Assembly: GCA_002408485.1 (NCBI GenBank)
Contig: DHSP01000028.1
Location: forward strand, 1-9,501
Source: Proteiniphilum sp. UBA5283
GTDB lineage: Bacteria > Bacteroidota > Bacteroidia > Bacteroidales > Dysgonomonadaceae
Reading direction: 5' to 3'
DNA: 9,501 bases
Position 1 is the first letter of the stretch. Each line of letters opens with the position of its first letter. Of the stretch, positions 1-6,343 are shown piece by piece. The notes beneath the pieces are model-generated. The model was not told the DNA's origin. It made no database searches and was given only the letters and a program-made list of their open reading frames with translations. Both the position numbers and the translations under genes were made by a program.

Positions 1-315
1 TTTGCGAGATATCCGCTGATTTGTTTGGGCGACCAATCTTTGCGAATGAGACGGATTATTTTCTGTTTAATCCATTCGGGCGTAGATTTATTGCCCGGCA
101 GACGCTCTTTGCGTTCTTGGGCCATCTGGTGCGCCAAACGCCATGAATAGACTCCGCTTTTGTTTTTGTTGCGGCCTATCTCTATATACAGTCGATGGAC
201 TGACCTTTATCGATTTGGCAATTTCTGTTTTGCTCGTTCCGTTTTGTAAACCTAAATAAATGGCGTACTTTTGTTCTGAAGTTAACTGTTTGTATTTTTT
301 CAACATAAGCAACAT
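1..315 (-). pseudogene. IS30-family transposase, 5' part, frameshifted and cut by window edge
   Basis: The first part, read leftward from an ATG at 313-315 (or 304-306), gives the N-terminal helix-turn-helix of IS30-family transposases: KYKQLTSEQKYAIYLGLQNG followed by SKTEIAKSIKVSPSTV. After the Arg codon at 181-183 the frame no longer fits the family. One frame over, starting at 175-177, an open frame of 59 codons runs to the window edge and resumes the family pattern: IGRNKNKSGVYSWRLAHQMA, then KSTPEWIKQKIIRLIRKDWS and PKQISGYL. The family normally has R-E-I at the junction, so about two bases of the Glu codon appear to be missing (equivalent to one extra base). The junction sequence (tatagagataggcc on the minus strand) is not a slippery heptamer, so an inactivating mutation or a sequencing error is more likely than programmed frameshifting. 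The catalytic DDE domain lies outside the window. I could not place a terminal inverted repeat. Confidence 0.85.
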
Positions 316-330
316 AATAGTTAATTTTAG

Positions 331-352
331 GGAGACTTCGGTCTCCTTTTTT
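331..352 (+). terminator. UUCG-loop intrinsic terminator beside the IS30 transposase
   Basis: A perfect 6-bp stem (GGAGAC at 331-336, GTCTCC at 341-346) is closed by a TTCG tetraloop and followed by six T, then G and five more T. This is a classic rho-independent terminator for rightward transcription. No plus-strand gene ends just before it. It may stop outward transcription across the IS, or be the old terminator of a gene displaced by the insertion. On the minus strand the same hairpin would lie in the transposase leader, 16 bases from its first ATG. Confidence 0.7.
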
Positions 353-694
353 GTTTTTATGTTGCCGGTTGACTTTTTGTTTTTTCAGTTCTTCTGCATT
401 CATATACTTCATATTTAGGAGTTAGTTGATCTGGCTTTTTCCGTGTATATTGTCAATCCGATGGTTTTTATCCTGTAGTTGAGAACGACATTCTGACCGG
501 TTCTTCAAAATAGAACAAATTTTATATCGATAAGTTTATTTCTGGATCGGTTGACAGGCTGTTTATTGCGAGCGTAAAAAATAGTTTTCAACAATTTTTG
601 TTCATAACTTAGGGAAAGAATGCACCGCCAAATTTCCTCCTGAAAAGAATAACTTGCCTAACTTTACACTTTATTTGTTTATATTCGGAAATAC
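353..694. other. AT-rich intergenic region between IS remnant and dnaB
   Basis: I find no convincing gene here. A 76-codon minus-strand frame starting at 412 runs into the transposase in another frame and does not look like a real protein. The rest is AT-rich and presumably holds the IS end and the dnaB promoter. Two octamers close to dnaB, TAACTTTA (659-666) and TTTATTTG (670-677), each match the Bacteroidota -7 consensus TAnnTTTG at 7 of 8 positions. Neither has a clear TTTG about 19 bp upstream, so the dnaB promoter is not assigned. Confidence 0.5.
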
Positions 695-2227
695 ATGGAG
701 AAGCAAAAACGAAAATCCTCGGTTAAGGTAGTTGAAAAAACAGTAGTAGCACCCGATGTTGGAAAATTACCTCCTCAGGCCAGGGAGTTGGAGGAGGCAG
801 TGTTGGGTGCCCTGATGCTCGAAAAGGATGCCTATTCCATTGTCAGCGAGATATTAAAGCCGGAGAGCTTTTATGATCCTACGCACCAGCTCATTTATGG
901 TGCAATACAGGGGCTTGCCATGCAGCAAAAGCCGGTGGATGTCCTTACGGTGGTAGAGGAGCTGAAGCGGCAGGGTGAGCTGGAGGCAGCCGGTGGCCCC
1001 GTTTATGTGGCCGAACTATCGGAGAAGGTAGCTTCCGCAGCGCATATTGAATATCACGCGCGCATCATTGCTCAGAAATACCTGGCAAGAGAGCTGATTT
1101 CTTTTTCTTCCGAGGTGTCGCAGCATGCCTTTGATGAGACGGTCGATGTGGACGATTTGATGCAGGAGACGGAAGGCCGGTTGTTTGAAATCTCACAGCG
1201 CAACGTGAAGAAGGATGTGATCCAGATCAATCCGGTAATCAGGGAGGCGATGAATAATATTCAGCTGGCAGCAAACCGGAAAGATGGTATGAGTGGATTG
1301 CCCACAGGATTTAAGGAACTGGACAAAATGACATCGGGCTGGCAGAACTCCGACCTGATCATTATTGCTGCCCGTCCGGCCATGGGTAAAACGGCTTTCG
1401 TGCTCTCCATGGCCAAGAATGTCGCGCTCGATTTTGAGCAGCCCGTGGGTATATTTTCGTTGGAGATGTCCAATGTGCAGCTGGTGAATCGTTTGATCGT
1501 CAACGTGTGTCAGATTAAGGGCGAAAGCATCAAGAGCGGTCGCCTCTCCGACGATGAGTGGGAACGCCTGGATAAAAACCACAAATTTTTGTATAATGCA
1601 CCTATTTATATTGATGATACGCCCAGTTTGTCGGTGTTTGAGCTGCGTACCAAAGCTCGTCGCCTGGTGCGGGAACACGGGGTGAGAATATTGATTATCG
1701 ACTACCTTCAGTTGATGAATGCCAGTGGAATGAGTTTTGGCAGCCGTGAGCAGGAAGTGAGCATGATCTCCCGATCCCTGAAAGGGTTGGCAAAGGAGCT
1801 GAATATTCCCATCATCGCTTTGTCTCAGTTGAATCGTGGGGTGGAGAACCGTCAGGGAACGGAAGGAAAGCGCCCGCAGCTGGCCGACCTGCGTGAATCG
1901 GGTGCTATTGAGCAGGATGCCGATATTGTTTGTTTCATCCACCGTCCCGAATATTATCGTATTACCGAAGATGAGCGGGGCAACTCGCTTGTCGGCATCG
2001 CGGAGATAATCGTGGCAAAGCATCGTAACGGCCCCACCGGCATCGCCAGCATGCGCTTCGATAATGAATATGCCCGTTTTAAAAACCTGGACGACTATGC
2101 TGTGGGACAGAAATATGTTGAAAGACCGTCGCGGATGAATAGTCATGCCAAAAATGCCAGCCAGGGCAACGAGGTTGACAGTGCGGTCGATTTTCTGTCT
2201 CAAAACAAAGAACCTCTGCCTTTTTGA
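695..2227 (+). CDS. dnaB: Replicative DNA helicase DnaB
   Basis: This is the hexameric 5'-3' helicase that unwinds DNA at the replication fork and recruits DnaG primase. At 510 aa it is slightly longer than E. coli DnaB (471 aa), because of a basic N-terminal extension of about 25 residues and a longer tail. The helical DnaB N-terminal domain covers roughly residues 25-125 (PPQARELEEAVLGALMLEKD), a linker about 130-190, and the RecA-like ATPase about 195-465. Visible motifs are Walker A ARPAMGKT (227-234 region, K232), the SLEM segment with catalytic-type E257, Walker B ILIIDYLQLM (D336), the QLADLRESGAIEQDAD stretch (395-410), and the arginine-finger region KHRNGPTG (442-449). There is no intein, which is worth noting because dnaB is a common intein host. 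The ATG at 695 is preceded by an A-rich leader with no Shine-Dalgarno site, usual for this phylum. The last residues are EPLPF. It appears to be a single-gene unit; the following gene has its own promoter. Confidence 0.98.
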   Translation: MEKQKRKSSVKVVEKTVVAPDVGKLPPQARELEEAVLGALMLEKDAYSIVSEILKPESFYDPTHQLIYGAIQGLAMQQKPVDVLTVVEELKRQGELEAAGGPVYVAELSEKVASAAHIEYHARIIAQKYLARELISFSSEVSQHAFDETVDVDDLMQETEGRLFEISQRNVKKDVIQINPVIREAMNNIQLAANRKDGMSGLPTGFKELDKMTSGWQNSDLIIIAARPAMGKTAFVLSMAKNVALDFEQPVGIFSLEMSNVQLVNRLIVNVCQIKGESIKSGRLSDDEWERLDKNHKFLYNAPIYIDDTPSLSVFELRTKARRLVREHGVRILIIDYLQLMNASGMSFGSREQEVSMISRSLKGLAKELNIPIIALSQLNRGVENRQGTEGKRPQLADLRESGAIEQDADIVCFIHRPEYYRITEDERGNSLVGIAEIIVAKHRNGPTGIASMRFDNEYARFKNLDDYAVGQKYVERPSRMNSHAKNASQGNEVDSAVDFLSQNKEPLPF

Positions 2228-2340
2228 GGATGGATGTATCCTGTTGGGAGAGGTTGTTGCAATTGTGTTTAAATAGTTTAATTACTGTCAAACAATGCCT
2301 AAGATGTAATGGCGAACGGTACTATTTCAATTTATTTTCC

Positions 2341-2348
2341 TATTTTTG
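2341..2348 (+). promoter_or_regulatory. Bacteroidota -7 box for the LysM/binding-fold gene
   Basis: TATTTTTG matches the Bacteroidota -7 consensus TAnnTTTG exactly and lies 45 bases before the ATG at 2394. The usual -33 TTTG is not evident about 19 bp upstream. The match argues that the TTG at 2346 is not the start codon, since it lies inside this promoter element. No terminator is visible between dnaB and this site. Confidence 0.6.
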
Positions 2349-2393
2349 TGCGTTAAAAGTTGTATAAGCGCCCTACGTATAATAAATATTGAA

Positions 2394-4388
2394 ATGCAGA
2401 ACACTTTTTGGTCCGTCAGGATATTTGCTTTGCTGATTTTGCTGTGTATAGGCTCTATGACGTCGCAGGCTCAAACCTACGATACCGTGACTGTGAACGG
2501 GGAGCGATTTTACAAGTACTCCGTAAAACCGGGTGAGGGGCTCTATGCAGTCTCCCGAATTTTTTCCGTGTCGGTGGCAGAAATAATCCGTCATAATCCC
2601 GGATCAAATTCTGGGTTGAAAAACGGACAGGAATTACTTATACCCATCACGAATGAGAATGCGGGCCTGACCTTGAGCATCGCTTCCGCGGGTGCTACCG
2701 GGCAGAATGAATCAGTAGATCAGAATACCACTTTCAAGCATACGGTGTCGAAGGGAGAGACAGTATATAGCATTTCCAAGATGTATCATACTACCGTGAG
2801 TGAAGTGAACCGTTACAATCCCGGGGTCAGCGAAGGGATTACTGAGGGACAGGTTCTCACCATTCCGCAACGTCGCATTATCAGTGAAGTAAAAGAGGAA
2901 AACTACCGTTACCACACCATTCTTCCCAAAGAGACTCTTTATTCTGTATCAAAGACTTATTCGCTAAAGCCTGAAGATGTGATGCTCGCCAACCCTGGCC
3001 TGTCTGTAGAAACCTTTCAGGTTGGTAGAACCATACGCGTTCCTTTTTTTGAATCGTACGAAGTGATAGCACCCTACGAAAGTCAGACGGTCAACATCAT
3101 CCACAAGGTTCAAAGTAAAGAAACACTGTACAGCATCGCCCGCAACTATCAGGTGGAAGTGTCCGATATTGAACGCGAGAATCCAATTCTTGCGGGAGGG
3201 TTAAAGGCTAACATGGAGTTGATTATCCCGGTAAAAAGGAGTATGCTCGAAAAGGACTCTCATTCCATGGAGAATGAGGCAAACAGGTTGCTCATCCAAA
3301 ACATTCCCCAGGATAGGCTGGGGGTGATAAAAGTGGGACTTCTGTTGCCATTTCTCGATGAAACCGGAAGAGGGCATTTACGACTCCAGGAGTATTATGA
3401 AGGCTTTCTCCTGGCAGTGGAAAAGATGAAAGACAGTGGCGCAAACATGGAGTTGTATGTGTTTGAAATTGGCAGGGCGGGCAATACCCAAAAATTGGTA
3501 AGCTTGCTTGAGACCATGGAGATGCGTTCCCTGAACCTCATTGTGGGTGGCGTAAACGATGCACAGATCAAATTGATTTCAGACTTTTCCAAAGCAAATA
3601 ATATTAAGTACGTGGTGCCTTTCTCTCAAAGCAACGGCGAGGTGTTAAACAACGGAAACATTTTCCAGGTTAACCCGCTAAACAGTGGTACCTACACGAA
3701 GGCATCGTTCGCCTTTGTTCAGATGTTCCGCAATGCCAACGTTGTCTTTGTTACGGGGGGACAAAATGACAAAAAAGAGTTTATCGCCGAGCTGCAACGT
3801 CATCTGCGAGACAATCAGATACACTATGAAACCGTAGCATTAACAGGTGAGTTGAACAGCTCGATTATGCCGGTGTTAAGCCGGGGAAAAGAGAATGTCA
3901 TTGTGCCTTGTTCCGGCGACTCAAATATGCTAAGGCAGCTTATAGCAGAACTGAAGGAAGTGAGAGAAGCGGATTCTTCCTGCGTTACCCGTTTGTTTGG
4001 TCATCCCGAATGGCAGACTTACGGCGATTTGATCAACGATTATCATTTGCTTGGGGCCTATATCTACACTCCTTTCTTTGTTGATCAAAGCAATCCGGGT
4101 ACACATTCCTTTGTCCAGAATTTTCGTAAATGGTATGGCCGGAATCTTATGGAGACGTATCCCTCTTATGGACTGTGGGGGTACGATACAGGCCTTTTCT
4201 TCCTGACAGCCCTAAGCCGCTACGGATCACGATTTGAACATAATATTCAAAAAATACGTATAAACTCCCTGCAATTTGCTTTTCACTTTGAACGAGTGAA
4301 TAACTGGGGGGGCTTTATCAACAATGGATTGTTTTTAATCCATTACGATACAAATGGAAGTGTTACGCAAAGCGACCTTAACCGATGA
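2394..4388 (+). CDS. Exported protein with four LysM repeats and a type I periplasmic-binding fold
   Basis: I choose the ATG at 2394 (664 aa). The frame extends back to a TTG at 2346, but that falls in the -7 box. Residues 1-27 form a Sec signal peptide (hydrophobic FALLILLCIG, cleavage after SQA). Four LysM repeats follow at about 40-84, 114-158, 171-217 and 235-279, each with the pattern G/K-E-x-L/V-Y-S/A-[VI]-[SA] and ending G-x-x-[LI]-x-[IV]-P. LysM binds the glycan strands of peptidoglycan. From about 310 to the end the protein resembles type I periplasmic-binding proteins (VGLLLPF, YYEGFLLAVEKMK, LIVGGVND, YVVPFSQSN). No ABC permease or ATPase is adjacent, so solute uptake is doubtful. 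The combination recalls the C-terminal domain of LpoA, which activates a penicillin-binding protein, but this is inference from fold type. Its stop overlaps the next gene's start by ATGA. A run of seven G lies at 4306-4312 near its end. Confidence 0.88.
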   Translation: MQNTFWSVRIFALLILLCIGSMTSQAQTYDTVTVNGERFYKYSVKPGEGLYAVSRIFSVSVAEIIRHNPGSNSGLKNGQELLIPITNENAGLTLSIASAGATGQNESVDQNTTFKHTVSKGETVYSISKMYHTTVSEVNRYNPGVSEGITEGQVLTIPQRRIISEVKEENYRYHTILPKETLYSVSKTYSLKPEDVMLANPGLSVETFQVGRTIRVPFFESYEVIAPYESQTVNIIHKVQSKETLYSIARNYQVEVSDIERENPILAGGLKANMELIIPVKRSMLEKDSHSMENEANRLLIQNIPQDRLGVIKVGLLLPFLDETGRGHLRLQEYYEGFLLAVEKMKDSGANMELYVFEIGRAGNTQKLVSLLETMEMRSLNLIVGGVNDAQIKLISDFSKANNIKYVVPFSQSNGEVLNNGNIFQVNPLNSGTYTKASFAFVQMFRNANVVFVTGGQNDKKEFIAELQRHLRDNQIHYETVALTGELNSSIMPVLSRGKENVIVPCSGDSNMLRQLIAELKEVREADSSCVTRLFGHPEWQTYGDLINDYHLLGAYIYTPFFVDQSNPGTHSFVQNFRKWYGRNLMETYPSYGLWGYDTGLFFLTALSRYGSRFEHNIQKIRINSLQFAFHFERVNNWGGFINNGLFLIHYDTNGSVTQSDLNR

Positions 4389-5080
4389 AACCATTTTTCC
4401 TGTTTCTGATATTCGTAACAATGTGCCCGGCTTATGTGCATGCACAGAAAGAATCCTTTCGCCATGAACTTTATCTAGGCATCGGGGGGGGTGTTTTGTC
4501 GTCAAGCATCGATTTTGTGCCAACCGTTCCTCAATCGTTTATGATGGGGGTGCAAGGAGGACTGTCGGCCAAATATGTTACGGAAAAACATCTGGGGCTG
4601 ATCGCTGAAATCAACTACGCGCAGCGGGGATGGTCGGAAGAATTTGCTCCGGAAAAGGACTTTTTGTACAACAGGACGTTAAACTACCTCGAAATCCCCT
4701 TCATGACGCACATCTACTTTGGAAATAACGTTCGCTTTATTGTGAATGCAGGCCCGCAAATCAGTATACTGCTGAATGATGACCCGGTTATGAATCAGGC
4801 ACTAGCCGATGATGTGGCCGCGAGGAAAAGTGCCGACCCCGATGCTCCTGTCGGGGTACAATACGGTCCTTTTAGTGAAATGAATCGCGTGGATTATGGC
4901 CTGATCGGAGGGATTGGAATGGAATTGAAAACCGGAATCGGAGATTTTGATCTTGAAGGACGTTACTATTTCGGGTTAGGGGATATTTTTACCAGCCGCC
5001 GTAGTCAGAATGCCTACTTCTCACGTTCGGCCCATCGCTTGATAGAGGCAAAGCTTACCTATTATCTAAAAATTCGATAA
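4385..5080 (+). CDS. PorT-like outer-membrane beta-barrel protein
   Basis: A 231-aa protein with a signal peptide (MKPFFLFLIFVTMCPAYVHA, predicted cleavage before QKES). The rest is a run of amphipathic strands rich in Gly and aromatic residues, such as LYLGIGGGVLSSSIDF, GLIAEINYAQRGWSEEF, FIVNAGPQISILL and FDLEGRYYFGLGDIF, ending in the strand LIEAKLTYYLKIR. This is the pattern of the small 8-strand-type barrels of the PorT/OMP_b-brl family. In Porphyromonas gingivalis, PorT itself is needed for type IX secretion, but family membership alone does not show that role here, and no other por genes are present. The start overlaps the upstream LysM protein stop by four bases (4385-4388), so the two are probably translationally coupled and may work together between peptidoglycan and outer membrane. 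An eight-G tract lies at codons 34-36. Confidence 0.85.
   Translation: MKPFFLFLIFVTMCPAYVHAQKESFRHELYLGIGGGVLSSSIDFVPTVPQSFMMGVQGGLSAKYVTEKHLGLIAEINYAQRGWSEEFAPEKDFLYNRTLNYLEIPFMTHIYFGNNVRFIVNAGPQISILLNDDPVMNQALADDVAARKSADPDAPVGVQYGPFSEMNRVDYGLIGGIGMELKTGIGDFDLEGRYYFGLGDIFTSRRSQNAYFSRSAHRLIEAKLTYYLKIR
4484..4491 (+). repeat. G8 homopolymer early in the barrel gene
   Basis: Eight consecutive G encode Gly34-Gly35-Gly36 of the beta-barrel protein, only 100 bases into the gene. A one-base slip would frameshift and truncate the protein just after its signal peptide. A related G7 tract lies at 4306-4312 in the upstream coupled gene and a G6 at 3755-3760. Whether the tract varies in the population cannot be seen from one sequence. 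Confidence 0.55.
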
Positions 5081-5084
5081 AAAT

Positions 5085-5115
5085 TTTGTCCTATGAAAAA
5101 TCTGTTGTACTTTTG
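5085..5115 (+). promoter_or_regulatory. Promoter of the arsR-DUF6132-thioredoxin-DUF302 operon
   Basis: TTTG at 5085-5088 and TACTTTTG at 5108-5115 are separated by 19 bp. This is an exact fit to the Bacteroidota vegetative promoter (-33 TTTG, -7 TAnnTTTG). It starts only five bases after the stop of the barrel gene, with no terminator between, so some read-through from upstream is possible. Transcription would begin around 5120-5123, just before the palindrome at 5127-5142. Confidence 0.8.
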
Positions 5116-5126
5116 AACAAAAATAG

Positions 5127-5142
5127 ATGAATATATGTTCAT
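5127..5142 (+). promoter_or_regulatory. Putative ArsR operator (16-bp palindrome)
   Basis: ATGAATATATGTTCAT is an inverted repeat with one mismatch per 8-base half-site. An additional TGAACA at 5114-5119 is inverted relative to TGTTCA at 5136-5141. ArsR/SmtB-family repressors typically bind AT-rich TGAA(N)nTTCA palindromes at or near the transcription start of their own gene. The position, just downstream of the -7 box and 27 bases before the arsR ATG, suits autorepression. Binding is inferred, not shown. Confidence 0.6.
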
Positions 5143-5168
5143 ACGTTGATTAATGATCGAAAACGAAA

Positions 5169-5522
5169 ATGGAGAAGGCTGAAATAGAGTTAGAGACAAA
5201 AAAAATAAACAAAGCAAAGTTTGAAGAGGCTGCATATTTGTTGCGTGCGTTAGCAAATGAGACCCGCTTGTGTGTAATCTTACAACTTTCGCAAACAGCA
5301 GAAAAGTCGGTATCTGAGTTGATGGAAGGCATGGATTGCGAGCAATCACTACTGTCGCATCACTTAACCGATATGAGGGCAAAGGGGCTTCTTTCCTGTC
5401 GGAGGAGTGGAAAAAATAGTTTTTACTCGCTCAAAGACAGACGAGTCATCAATATATTGCGGTGTGTAATGCATTGCAGTGGTACGGATGTCATTACCGA
5501 CATCGGTCGTAAATTGAATTAA
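5169..5522 (+). CDS. ArsR/SmtB-family winged-helix repressor
   Basis: A 117-aa dimeric winged helix-turn-helix regulator. The family core is clear: LLRALANETRLCVILQL (residues 24-40), recognition region CEQSLLSHHLTDMRAKGLL (57-75), wing CRRSGKNSFYSLKD (77-90), and C-terminal helix RRVINILRCVMHC (91-103). The usual ELCVCDL metal site of arsenic/cadmium sensors is absent from the recognition-helix region. The alpha-5 zinc ligands of the CzrA type are mostly replaced: by hand alignment D90 is kept, but R92, C103 and T106 stand where His residues are expected. Cysteines are at 35, 57, 77, 99 and 103. A pair formed from alpha-2 (C35) and alpha-5 (C99 or C103) would resemble the dithiol sensors BigR/SqrR, which respond to persulfides. 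That ligand is inference, supported by the redox genes downstream. It is first in the operon, 45 bases before the DUF6132 gene. An A8 run occurs at 5198-5205. Confidence 0.92.
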   Translation: MEKAEIELETKKINKAKFEEAAYLLRALANETRLCVILQLSQTAEKSVSELMEGMDCEQSLLSHHLTDMRAKGLLSCRRSGKNSFYSLKDRRVINILRCVMHCSGTDVITDIGRKLN

Positions 5523-5567
5523 ACGCATTGCATTATTAAAAATAACAGTTAAGCGTATCGACAGAAT

Positions 5568-5816
5568 ATGAAGACATTTTTGATAAAACATTGGCTTAAA
5601 ATAGCCGGAGTAACAGTCGGATCACTGGGAGGCTACCTCTATTACTACTACGTGGGCTGCCTCAGCGGTACCTGTCCCATTACATCCAATCCTTATCGCA
5701 TGATAATTTACGGGGCATTGATCGGCTATCTCTTTTTCGATATGTTTTCCCCCAAAAAAAATCCGAAAAAAGTAATTGAAAAAACGCATAACGGCGAAAA
5801 AGGCAACGAATCATGA
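5568..5816 (+). CDS. Small two-helix membrane protein, DUF6132 family
   Basis: An 82-aa protein with two probable transmembrane helices, about 12-29 (AGVTVGSLGGYLYYYYV) and 45-60 (MIIYGALIGYLFFDMF). The short loop between them carries the motif GCLSGTCPITSNPY with cysteines C31 and C36. The tail is highly charged and basic (SPKKNPKK, then EKTHNGEKG) and probably cytoplasmic. By the positive-inside rule this puts both ends inside and the Cys loop on the periplasmic side. I recognise the loop motif as that of the DUF6132 proteins of Bacteroidota, whose function is unknown to me. The gene ends in an ATGA overlap with the thioredoxin gene, so the two are likely translationally coupled and possibly functional partners in thiol or sulfur transfer across the membrane. 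An A8 run lies at 5754-5761. Confidence 0.8.
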   Translation: MKTFLIKHWLKIAGVTVGSLGGYLYYYYVGCLSGTCPITSNPYRMIIYGALIGYLFFDMFSPKKNPKKVIEKTHNGEKGNES

Positions 5817-6331
5817 CAACAAAAAACATGTTATTAATGGCTGCTGTATTGATTACAGGTTTGGCATCGTGCAGTAATATGCATCAAAAAACAGCGTCTG
5901 CCAGTACGGGAACAGCAAAAGAAACAAATACAATAAAAACAGAAAACAATATGACAACAACGACAACAAAAACAATTCATTTAACGAGAGCAGACTTTTT
6001 GAAGAAAGTAGCCAATTTTGAACAAACCCCGGATAAATGGGTGTACCTGGGCGACAAACCCGCAATTATTGATTTTTATGCAGACTGGTGTGGACCCTGT
6101 AAAATGATCGCCCCCATTCTGGAGGAATTGGCCGATGAGTATGACGGTCAGATATATATATACAAGGTGGATACTGAGGCTGAGCAGCAACTTGCCGCCG
6201 AATTTGGTATACGGAGTATTCCGTCGCTGCTTTTTGTACCCATGAACGAAGCACCGCAGATGGCGCAGGGAGCACTTCCCAAAGATGCCTTCAAGCAGGC
6301 TATTGAAGAAGTATTGCTAAAGAAATCGTAA
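5813..6331 (+). CDS. Thioredoxin with N-terminal lipoprotein signal
   Basis: A 172-aa protein. Residues 1-20 form a lipoprotein signal peptide ending in the lipobox LASC (C20), followed by a Ser/Thr-rich linker to about residue 52. The thioredoxin domain covers about 54-171. It has the buried Asp (D87), the redox motif WCGPCK (W92, C93, C96), and the cis-proline loop RSIPSLLF (P137). The domain should reduce disulfides or persulfides on partner proteins. No acidic lipoprotein-export signal follows C20 (SNMHQK), so retention at the inner membrane facing the periplasm is plausible. A second Met at codon 47 (5951-5953) stands just before the point where ordinary cytoplasmic thioredoxins begin (KTIHLTRADF), so an internal start giving a cytoplasmic form of about 126 aa is possible. 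The ATG at 5813 overlaps the DUF6132 stop. A periplasmic thioredoxin beside a Cys-loop membrane protein suggests that the two act together. Confidence 0.93.
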   Translation: MTTKNMLLMAAVLITGLASCSNMHQKTASASTGTAKETNTIKTENNMTTTTTKTIHLTRADFLKKVANFEQTPDKWVYLGDKPAIIDFYADWCGPCKMIAPILEELADEYDGQIYIYKVDTEAEQQLAAEFGIRSIPSLLFVPMNEAPQMAQGALPKDAFKQAIEEVLLKKS

Positions 6332-6336
6332 AGGAG
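6331..6336 (+). promoter_or_regulatory. Strong Shine-Dalgarno site for the DUF302 gene
   Basis: AAGGAG begins at the last base of the thioredoxin stop codon and lies seven bases before the ATG at 6344. The other starts in the window have A-rich leaders instead, so this site stands out. It supports the chosen start and efficient translation of the last gene of the operon. Confidence 0.6.
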
Positions 6337-6343
6337 AACAGTT

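Noticed and set aside
182..412. 76-codon minus-strand frame beginning at 412
   Set aside because: Its second half is the transposase region in the wrong frame, and its first half is low-complexity Lys/Asn/Gln sequence that spans the terminator hairpin.
1193..2203. 336-codon open frame on the minus strand opposite dnaB
   Set aside because: It is fully antisense to an intact dnaB, rich in His, Thr and Ile with no recognisable motif, and has no promoter. Long antisense frames are common opposite conserved coding sequence.
2227..2242. AGGAT/ATCCT hairpin just after dnaB
   Set aside because: The stem is only 5 bp, AT-rich, overlaps the stop codon and has no following T-run.
2346..2393. Upstream TTG start for the LysM protein
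   Set aside because: The TTG lies inside the TATTTTTG -7 box. The extra 16 residues precede a well-formed signal peptide that starts at the ATG at 2394.
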